Assembly (NCBI GenBank): GCA_016283985.1
Contig: JAEENZ010000098.1
Coordinates: forward strand, 1-7,815
Direction: 5' to 3'
Source: Bacteroidales bacterium
Lineage (GTDB): Bacteria; Bacteroidota; Bacteroidia; Bacteroidales; UBA932
DNA: 7,815 nt
A program made the translations under genes and the position numbers. The notes below the pieces were generated by a model. That model was given only the letters and a program-made list of their open reading frames with translations, did no database searches and was not told the DNA's origin. How positions within the stretch are numbered: the stretch's first letter is position 1; the number at the start of each line of letters is the position of its first letter. This document shows positions 1-6,248 of this stretch, one piece after another.

Positions 1-149
1 AATTCCACGGCCCAGTGCCCATAGGCGTTGGCCTTCACGAGCACCAGCATCTTCGTTTCCTGCTCCAGCAGGGAACGGAAGTACCGGTAGTTGCGCGTGC
101 ATGCCGGAAGGCTCAGTTCGAGGCGTGAAAAGTCGTCGGCGGAATTCAT
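1..149 (-). CDS. alr: Alanine racemase, N-terminal fragment (3' end beyond window)
   Basis: Alanine racemase is a PLP-dependent fold-type III enzyme that interconverts L- and D-alanine in the cytoplasm, supplying D-Ala for peptidoglycan. Only the first 49 codons plus two bases are visible. They contain the family's N-terminal strand and helix ('RLELSLPACTRNYRYFRSLL', residues 9-28), then the PLP-lysine motif 'LVKANAYGH' at residues 37-45; K39 should form the Schiff base with PLP. ATG at 149-147 is the only ATG in this frame after an upstream in-frame stop (173-171), and it lies 5 nt beyond the addA stop, so the gene is almost certainly read from the same transcript. No Shine-Dalgarno is visible. 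The residue after YGH is Trp, where Gly is usual. The protein starts directly with the racemase fold, so it is not the MurF-Alr fusion found in many Bacteroidota. Other fold-type III decarboxylases are less likely, because KANAYGH is typical of Alr. Confidence 0.88.
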   Translation of the reverse strand, partial: MNSADDFSRLELSLPACTRNYRYFRSLLEQETKMLVLVKANAYGHWAVE

Positions 150-154
150 AAAGC

Positions 155-2965
155 CTACAAAGTTACCAATTTATCGGGAACAACGTACCAGACGGCACCT
201 GAAACCTCGTATCCCAGCGAAGCAAACAACTTCATGTAGCGGGAAACCTGTTTGGAGTATTTTGCATCGCTTTCGGGGGTGCTGTCCCCGAATTTATAGT
301 CTATGATCGTAGCGGACTGCCCTGAAATCACCACCCTGTCCGGTATGTGCTCGGATCCAAACGCATCGAACAGAGCGGTTTCGTTGAGGCCCCGGGCCGA
401 GAACCATTCCGGATGCGAAGCAATCCTCTCGGAAAGCAGTGCAAAGGCATCATCTCCCTCAGTTATAGACAGTTGCCCGTCCAGTACCGCATCGTCCACC
501 GCAGCGCGGAGGTCGCCCGAAGTCTGCACCTTGGAGAGTATTCCGTGAAGGGCGATGCCGTTTCGGCGGGGCGACGCCGCAACGCCCACGGCTCCATCCT
601 CTCCGAAGAAGTCGGAGGCATCGGCAGATGCTTTCAGCCTGTCGCCTATAGGGATCGATACGTAGCTGAACGGCAGTTCCTCCGTGTCGGATGAAGACTC
701 CTCCTGATCCGATGCAGCAAAGTCGTACATTTCGCCATATGAAATGTCGTCCATCCTACCGCAGAAAGTGTAGAGAATCTGCGAAAAATCCTTGTACTCT
801 GGCGTCTTAGCCTCGCGGAACTCCTTGGAAGGAGTGGCGCCAATCACATGCAGGCACTTTTCTGCCCGGGTCAGGGCCACGTAGAACACGTTGATGTTGT
901 CTACCTTCTGCATCTCCTCCTCGGCCTGCTTCGCATCGGCAAATAGAGTATTGTCAGCGGAGCTGTCCAGCATAACCGGATAGGTGCCTGCAGCCTGCGG
1001 GATGAAAGGAGTGCCTTCTGTTTCCAGCCTGCACCAGTGCCAGTCTGCCTTGTAGAAACCCACCTTTTCGGCATAGGGGAAGATGACGTAGGGGAATTCC
1101 AGTCCCTTCGCTTTATGGATTGTAATAACCCGCACTGCCGCATCGTTCAGGGGCGAGCTGATGGTGGCATTGCTTTCATCCCAGTGCTTGAGGTAGTAGC
1201 GCAGCTCGTTGCCGTTGACATCAGACCATTCCCGCAGATCGTCCATGAACGCCTGGATGTAAAGGGTTTCTCCGGCGAACACTTCGGGAGATGATGCCTG
1301 AAGCTGGCGCAGCAGGTTTTCGCAGAGGTCGGACAGGGAATGGTAATCATCCGGGAAGGTTACGGCCTCTGATTGGGCTATGAAGGCGTTTATCCTGTCG
1401 TCCGGATTCTCGTGATTGGCGAGAATGCCGGTGAGTTTTCGGAGGATGAGTGAAGATTTCAGGGTGAGGGAATCGTCGGAAACCACGGGTATGCCGGCTT
1501 CAATCAGGGCTGCGGCTATGGCGGTGCCTTCCTTGCGGGCACGCACCAGCACGGCGATTTCGCCGAATTCTGCTCCGGCTTTACGGGCGTTGTCTATCGA
1601 CTCCAGAACAAGCGGGATCTGCTCGTCGCCGGCGCAGAAGCTCACCCGCACGAAACCCTTCTGATTGTCATCGGCTTTCTTTTTCTGTCTGACATCGGCG
1701 TACAGGTCCTCCCTTCCTATCTGTTTGGCAGCGAACTCGAAGAAGGCGTTGTTGAAGTTCAGCACGGTCTGGCAGCTCCTCCAATTGTTCTCCATGGTCT
1801 CGATGTCCGAGTCCGGGAAATCCTGCAGCACCTTATGCGCCAGAAGCGTCCAGTCGGAATCGCGCCAGCGGTAGATACTCTGCTTCACGTCACCCACAAT
1901 CAGGTTTTTGTGATTATTGGAGTGGCTTTCGCCAATCAGCGGGCGGAAGTTCTCCCATTGTATGTTGGAGGTATCCTGGAACTCGTCCAGCAGGAAATTC
2001 TCGTAGCGCACACCCATCTTTTCGTACACGAACGGGGCGTCGCTGCCTGCTATTATATCTTTGAGGATTTCGTTGGATTCATCCAGCACCATCACGTTCT
2101 TTTCGGTGAGCATATCCTCGAAAGAACGGTAGAACTCTCCGGCCAGGCCCAGGCTGAAGCCCAGGTCCCTAAGCAGCCATGCAGTATTGTACCAGCGGAA
2201 TTCATCACTGTCGAAAAGGTTGCAGAAACCGCTTCCCTCAGCTTCATTATAAAGGGTCTTTTTCGGTGCAGGTATCTTTTCCCATAGCCGGTATCCTTTC
2301 TGGTAGGGGGCCAGTTGCTTGATGGAATTGCCCTTGGTAACCATCACATCTTTCGCCGCGGCATTCACCTTTTCAGTAAAACTCTTTATGATGCCGGAGC
2401 AATTATCCATCAGCGCGGCCAGATTCTTCTTGCTGAAGCGTTCTTTCAACTCGTTCCGGCGCCCTGCCTCTCCCATCATAAGCCTTTGGCCTATGTCGTA
2501 GAGTTGCCCCTCAATTCCCGCTCTCTTTCCCTTATCCAGGCTGTCCGCTACGCTCCTGCGCAGCCAGTCCAGAAGGTCCGTATTGTCTGCCGTGAGGGAG
2601 TCCAGGATGCGGTCCATGGCCTCTTTTATCAATTCGTCTTTGTTGAGATCTATCTGATAATCAGCCACTTGCCCAATTTCGCGGGCGAATGCCTTAAGGG
2701 CCTGTTGGAAGAACTTGTCGATGGTGCTTACCGCAAAGGCGCTGTAGTCGTGGAGTATGTCGCGGAGCATCTCCTTCTTGACGGCATCCGGGCTCTCGTA
2801 GAGGAATTTCAGTATGCGGCCCTTCATCTCTGCCGTGGCCTTGTTGGTGAAGGTGACGGCCAGGATGTGCCTGTATGCGAAGCGTTCGGTCAGAAGCTCC
2901 AGATAGTTGTTTGCAAGGGCGTATGTCTTGCCTGACCCTGCGGAGGCTTTCAGAATCCTGATCAT
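155..2965 (-). CDS. addA: AddA-type UvrD/Rep-family helicase-nuclease (RecBCD-like, large subunit)
   Basis: This is the 936-residue motor and nuclease subunit of an AddAB complex. It unwinds double-strand ends by ATP-driven translocation and cuts the strands to prepare 3' tails for RecA. Superfamily 1 helicase motifs occur in order: Walker A 'ASAGSGKT' (7-14, K13), Ia 'AVTFTNKATAEM' (36-47), II 'DEFQDT' (327-332), III 'GDVKQSIYRWRDSD' (358-371), IV 'NNWRS' (393-397), V 'TIHKAKGLEF' (615-624) and VI 'YVALTRAE' (695-702). An acidic, Ser-rich linker (about 752-763) leads to a C-terminal PD-(D/E)XK nuclease with H807, E862, D876, 'DYK' D889/K891 and QxxxY (Q906, Y910), so it looks catalytically intact. 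The chain begins almost at the Walker A with no Q-motif helix, and is shorter than the roughly 1200 residues of Firmicute AddA; both are usual for Bacteroidota versions, as I recall them. Its ATG overlaps the addB stop as ATGA (2965-2962), implying translational coupling and matched subunit levels. The stop is TAG at 157-155. RecB is the alternative name, but the AddB partner with an Fe-S nuclease supports AddA. Confidence 0.93.
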   Translation of the reverse strand: MIRILKASAGSGKTYALANNYLELLTERFAYRHILAVTFTNKATAEMKGRILKFLYESPDAVKKEMLRDILHDYSAFAVSTIDKFFQQALKAFAREIGQVADYQIDLNKDELIKEAMDRILDSLTADNTDLLDWLRRSVADSLDKGKRAGIEGQLYDIGQRLMMGEAGRRNELKERFSKKNLAALMDNCSGIIKSFTEKVNAAAKDVMVTKGNSIKQLAPYQKGYRLWEKIPAPKKTLYNEAEGSGFCNLFDSDEFRWYNTAWLLRDLGFSLGLAGEFYRSFEDMLTEKNVMVLDESNEILKDIIAGSDAPFVYEKMGVRYENFLLDEFQDTSNIQWENFRPLIGESHSNNHKNLIVGDVKQSIYRWRDSDWTLLAHKVLQDFPDSDIETMENNWRSCQTVLNFNNAFFEFAAKQIGREDLYADVRQKKKADDNQKGFVRVSFCAGDEQIPLVLESIDNARKAGAEFGEIAVLVRARKEGTAIAAALIEAGIPVVSDDSLTLKSSLILRKLTGILANHENPDDRINAFIAQSEAVTFPDDYHSLSDLCENLLRQLQASSPEVFAGETLYIQAFMDDLREWSDVNGNELRYYLKHWDESNATISSPLNDAAVRVITIHKAKGLEFPYVIFPYAEKVGFYKADWHWCRLETEGTPFIPQAAGTYPVMLDSSADNTLFADAKQAEEEMQKVDNINVFYVALTRAEKCLHVIGATPSKEFREAKTPEYKDFSQILYTFCGRMDDISYGEMYDFAASDQEESSSDTEELPFSYVSIPIGDRLKASADASDFFGEDGAVGVAASPRRNGIALHGILSKVQTSGDLRAAVDDAVLDGQLSITEGDDAFALLSERIASHPEWFSARGLNETALFDAFGSEHIPDRVVISGQSATIIDYKFGDSTPESDAKYSKQVSRYMKLFASLGYEVSGAVWYVVPDKLVTL
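158..165 (-). promoter_or_regulatory. Possible Bacteroidota -7 promoter element before alr
   Basis: The minus strand reads TAACTTTG, an exact match to the Bacteroidota -7 consensus TAnnTTTG, within the last addA codons and ending 9 nt before the alr ATG. I found no other exact match on the minus strand. No clear TTTG -33 element lies at the usual 19-21 nt upstream; the nearest, a GTTG, is only 15 nt away. Transcription from it would give an almost leaderless alr mRNA. About one or two such matches are expected by chance in a window this size, so this is only a candidate. Confidence 0.2.
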
Positions 2966-5745
2966 CTTCCGCAGACAGTTTTAAAGTCACACCATTCGCA
3001 GGTCTTGGAATTGCCCGTGCGATTCCAGGGAACCGACCTGTCTTCAATTTCTTTCAGCACCGCCTCAAGCCTTTCGCCGGCCAGACGGCAGAACTCGGCG
3101 CTGCGCGGGACGCTCTTCGGTTTCTCCCGGAATATCCCGGTAGTCTGATAGATGCAATTCTCCAGGGCCTTGCCCTCCACGCTGGGGTATCCTTTGAGGT
3201 ATTCCCCGTACAGATACAACTGCAGGGCTATCTTGGGCCGCTTGTCGTTGTCCGGCCCGAAAAGGGCGTCCACCACCTTTTCTGCATTCGCATCGGTCAC
3301 ATCTATATCCTGATCGGTTACCTTGCCGGTCTTGTAGTCCACGATACGGACCGTACGCCCGTCGAAGCTATCCAGTCGGTCGATGAACCCCAGGAACTCG
3401 AACCCTCCGATTCTCATAGTCCGCTTCAACTCAAGTCCCAGGATGCTGAATTCCTCCTTTCCGGCATCCTTCAGCAGGGACAGGTCGGTCTGCAGTATCT
3501 GCATCGCGTAACGGGTGATTATCTCCTCGAAGATCAGGTTCCTGCCCTGCACCTCGTCTGTGCGCAACTGTTCCATTATCTTACGGGAGATGATTCCGCG
3601 CACGCGACTCTCATCGGCCAGCAGGCTGTCCAGATACTTGCGGCTTACCGTTTTCCGCCCGGAGTATAGCTCCTGCATGGTCTCGTGCAGCACCGTTCCG
3701 AGCATGCCGGCATCCAGCGCCTCACTCACCTCGTCCGCCGCCTTCAGGCCCTTGACCTTCTCGTAGTAGAACTGCGCGGGGCAACTCAGATAGTGCTGCA
3801 GGGCGGATACGGACAGGCGGAACCCCGGCGCATGCATCGCGGCCACATCCTCTTCCGTCTTGGGAATCGACTCCTCCGATTTAGCCTCCCGTATAGGTGC
3901 CTGGAGGGTGAAACGGCGGATGTCGAAGTCGTACAGCATCTGCAGCTGGCGGATGTAGCGGCTCTCCTCGCCGCTGCGGCTAAGTTCCGTGCGGGTGTCA
4001 AAGAGCAGCCAGACCTTGCTTGCCCGCTGAATCAGGCGGTAGAAGTAGTATGCCCAGACCGAATCCTGATACTCGTAGGTGGGCAGGCCGAAGCCTTTCC
4101 GCAGTTCTGCGGGGATGAAAGATGGCGCCACAGCCCTGCGTGGGAAGAGCCCCTCGTTGCAGGAGAGGATGACCACGTTGTCGAAGTCCAGGGCGCGCGT
4201 TTCCAGCGGCCCCATTATCTGCATTCCCTTCAGCGGTTCGCCCTTGAAAGGCACCGCCGCCCTGGCCGTAAGCTGTCCGATGAGCTTCCACCAGGTGCGT
4301 GGCTGCACGTCGGGATCCAGGTCCTGCAGGCGTGTGACGGCCTTGTAGGCATACATCGCAAAGTCCAGTTCCATCTCCTTGCCTTCCTGCGCTTTAAGCA
4401 GATGGGCGAGGCCGATGATGAGTTCCTTGAGGTATGAGGGGATGTCCGTCGCGGGACGGAATATGAGTTTCAGCAGGTTGTCGCCTGCGAAGGCATCCTG
4501 AGCTATATAATACCTAGCTTCTTCCCGTATGTGGCGTATGATATCCGCTCCGGCCTCGCTTATGCTGCTGCGCAGCAGGCTATTGCTGAAGATTCCCCAT
4601 ACGTATTTGTGGTAGAACTGCACCTTTCCTTCCTTCTCCCTCGAATTCATTTGCAGCGCGGCTATATCGCTCAATAGCGCCTCGAACTCGCTGCCCTTCA
4701 TCGGGTATCCCATCGTCACGTTCACATCCTGCACCTCCTCCGGAATCGAATTCAGCACCGGCACCAGCAGCCCCTCATCCGGTAGCACTATAGCTGTCTC
4801 TATTCCGGCTACCGCACCGTCCGCCAGGATGGTTGGAATCAATTTAGTTTGACCCACAGAGGAGGGGCAGGCGACAACGTTGATGACGGGGCGGGGGAGA
4901 CCGTCGGGGTCGGGCGTGAAGGCCTGGGGGAATTCAGCAATGTTCTGGGTGAGGAAGAAAGACGAACGGTTCGCCGGATCTTTGATCTCGGCACTGCTGA
5001 AATCCCAGCAGAACTCGGCAAGGTGCGCATCCCTCATCTTCCGCATCACCACCTTCTCGCACTCGTTCAGGGCATTCAGCCCCACGAAAACATATTTCTC
5101 CGTGTCAGGGAAATGCTCCGACAGCAGATCCATCACTGCGAGGGTATCCAGATTGTCCGCAATCTCGCGGTACACAGCCCCCTCGGTAGCCAGTCCCTCG
5201 GCTGCCATCTTTTCGCGGAAAGAATCGTAAAGCGGAAGAAGCATGTCCCAGATGCGGCGGAAACGCTCCTTGTACTCGCCGTCCTTCTCGAACTGCCCGA
5301 GGAAATGCTCCATGGCCTCCCGCTGTGCGGGTTCCAGGAAACTGAAATCTCCCTGCAACTGCCGGTATTCGGCAATGTTTCGGAAGATCTGATCCGGAGC
5401 GACCCGGTACTTGTCCACTTCCGCAAAATCACTCAGGATCACACCGCCCCAGAAAACGAACTCGTCCAGCGGCTCGGCGGACGGATTCATCTCCTTGTAG
5501 CACTTATAGAGGGTGAGCAGGGAAGTCAGCCTGTCGGCGGTGCGATGACCGCTCAGGCGCGAGAAGAAATCATTGATGGTGATGGTTTCCGGGGCTATCA
5601 TCACGCGATTCGTCCGCGCGCATTCCTCTCCCATGTACTTTCGGAAGAATGCGATGGCCCTCTTGTTCGGAAAAATAAAACACATCCGGCTGATTTCGGA
5701 AGCCGGATGGTAATGCTGTGTAACTTGTTTAAGGAAAGGTGTCAT
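2962..5745 (-). CDS. addB: AddB-type subunit: inactivated helicase fold with Fe-S PD-(D/E)XK nuclease
   Basis: This 927-residue protein is the AddA partner that forms the second nuclease and the hotspot-scanning half of the break-processing complex. Its N-terminus has the helicase-like fold but 'FPNKRA' (25-30) where a Walker A would lie, so no ATP binding is expected. The conserved AddB/RecC-like stretch 'GPLETRALDFDNVVILSCNE' is at 512-531, followed by 'FP' at 534-535. The C-terminal domain starts with 'SALQHYLSCPAQFYYEK' (647-663) and has the nuclease residues H687, E772, D789, D803 and K805 of 'DYKTGK', and QxxxY (Q842, Y846). Four cysteines, C655 and C916-x2-C919-x5-C925, match the [4Fe-4S] clamp known from Bacillus AddB, with the last three at the extreme C-terminus. 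The start ATG (5745-5743) overlaps the lolA stop as ATGA, and its own stop overlaps the addA start in the same way. No Shine-Dalgarno is seen, so re-initiation from the upstream gene is likely. Automated annotation would often call it only a PD-(D/E)XK nuclease family protein. Confidence 0.9.
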   Translation of the reverse strand: MTPFLKQVTQHYHPASEISRMCFIFPNKRAIAFFRKYMGEECARTNRVMIAPETITINDFFSRLSGHRTADRLTSLLTLYKCYKEMNPSAEPLDEFVFWGGVILSDFAEVDKYRVAPDQIFRNIAEYRQLQGDFSFLEPAQREAMEHFLGQFEKDGEYKERFRRIWDMLLPLYDSFREKMAAEGLATEGAVYREIADNLDTLAVMDLLSEHFPDTEKYVFVGLNALNECEKVVMRKMRDAHLAEFCWDFSSAEIKDPANRSSFFLTQNIAEFPQAFTPDPDGLPRPVINVVACPSSVGQTKLIPTILADGAVAGIETAIVLPDEGLLVPVLNSIPEEVQDVNVTMGYPMKGSEFEALLSDIAALQMNSREKEGKVQFYHKYVWGIFSNSLLRSSISEAGADIIRHIREEARYYIAQDAFAGDNLLKLIFRPATDIPSYLKELIIGLAHLLKAQEGKEMELDFAMYAYKAVTRLQDLDPDVQPRTWWKLIGQLTARAAVPFKGEPLKGMQIMGPLETRALDFDNVVILSCNEGLFPRRAVAPSFIPAELRKGFGLPTYEYQDSVWAYYFYRLIQRASKVWLLFDTRTELSRSGEESRYIRQLQMLYDFDIRRFTLQAPIREAKSEESIPKTEEDVAAMHAPGFRLSVSALQHYLSCPAQFYYEKVKGLKAADEVSEALDAGMLGTVLHETMQELYSGRKTVSRKYLDSLLADESRVRGIISRKIMEQLRTDEVQGRNLIFEEIITRYAMQILQTDLSLLKDAGKEEFSILGLELKRTMRIGGFEFLGFIDRLDSFDGRTVRIVDYKTGKVTDQDIDVTDANAEKVVDALFGPDNDKRPKIALQLYLYGEYLKGYPSVEGKALENCIYQTTGIFREKPKSVPRSAEFCRLAGERLEAVLKEIEDRSVPWNRTGNSKTCEWCDFKTVCGR

Positions 5746-6248
5746 CTCAAGTCAGTAACTATCCAAAGCTTATCATATTTACTGACATCTACCCTGAAAT
5801 CTTTCAAATCTTCGTCGATATTTGTTTTCCGGAGTATCGTTGCCTTGCAGGATATTGGCTCGGGCACACCCTGGAGAGTCATGGTAAACGACACCCGGGT
5901 GCCTTCTATCACCAGATTGCTAACACCCTTGAGTATGGCATCCAGATTGCCGAACAAATCCGACTTTCCGCCTGCATTCTCTATATATATTTCCTTTTTG
6001 TGATTGTCTACCGTCCAGAGGGTTACGCTGTCGCAAAGGAACTTGGTGCCGCTTTCGACAACGGAATAGCAGTGCCCCTGCACGGTGGCCATGCCGTTTC
6101 CGAGCTCATTGCCCTTGGAATCGGCATAGCTGTAGCGTATGCTCACGCGGGAGCTCCCGAGCATGTCGATCAGGTCCTGCGCATTGTTCTGGGCAACTGC
6201 GAAATAGCTGCAGAAAAGGGCTGCAAATATGAATACGGTCTTACGCAT
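5742..6248 (-). CDS. lolA: LolA-like periplasmic lipoprotein carrier
   Basis: This 168-residue protein probably shuttles lipoproteins from the inner membrane LolCDE exporter to the outer membrane. Residues 1-19 form a type I signal peptide (MRK, then a hydrophobic stretch, ending A17-V18-A19 before Q20); C13 is not in a lipobox, so a soluble periplasmic product is expected. The mature part looks like the LolA/LolB half-barrel. A strand-rich first half with 'GNGMATVQGHCYSVVESG' (50-67) leads to 'FLCDSVTLWTVDNHKKEIYI' (70-89), resembling the family's 'g.tlW.yd...eV.i' signature. It is somewhat shorter than typical LolA (about 200 residues). A LolA-like gene directly after ftsK is, from memory, a common Bacteroidota arrangement, which supports the call. 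The start ATG lies inside the last codons of ftsK (8-nt overlap), with AAGGA only 3 nt upstream, too close for a good ribosome site. The last quarter of the gene is noticeably AT-rich. Sequence similarity here is low, so another LolA-fold periplasmic protein is possible. Confidence 0.65.
   Translation of the reverse strand: MRKTVFIFAALFCSYFAVAQNNAQDLIDMLGSSRVSIRYSYADSKGNELGNGMATVQGHCYSVVESGTKFLCDSVTLWTVDNHKKEIYIENAGGKSDLFGNLDAILKGVSNLVIEGTRVSFTMTLQGVPEPISCKATILRKTNIDEDLKDFRVDVSKYDKLWIVTDLR

Noticed and set aside
2315..2935. Plus-strand open frame of 206 codons inside addA
   Set aside because: It is antisense to the AddA N-terminal region including the Walker A; the minus-strand reading is unambiguous and this frame has no family signature.
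3685..4437. Plus-strand open frame of 250 codons inside addB
   Set aside because: It is a shadow of the GC-biased third codon positions of addB, with no plausible domain.
4565..4578. Perfect 14-bp palindrome CTGCTGCGCAGCAG
   Set aside because: It lies within addB codons for Leu-Leu-Arg-Ser. A 14-bp palindrome is expected about once in every two windows of this size by chance, and no partner site was seen.
4849..6003. Long plus-strand open frame (384 codons) across the addB 5' part and lolA
   Set aside because: It lies entirely antisense to addB and lolA, which have clear protein signatures. Its translation is low-complexity shadow sequence without recognisable domains.
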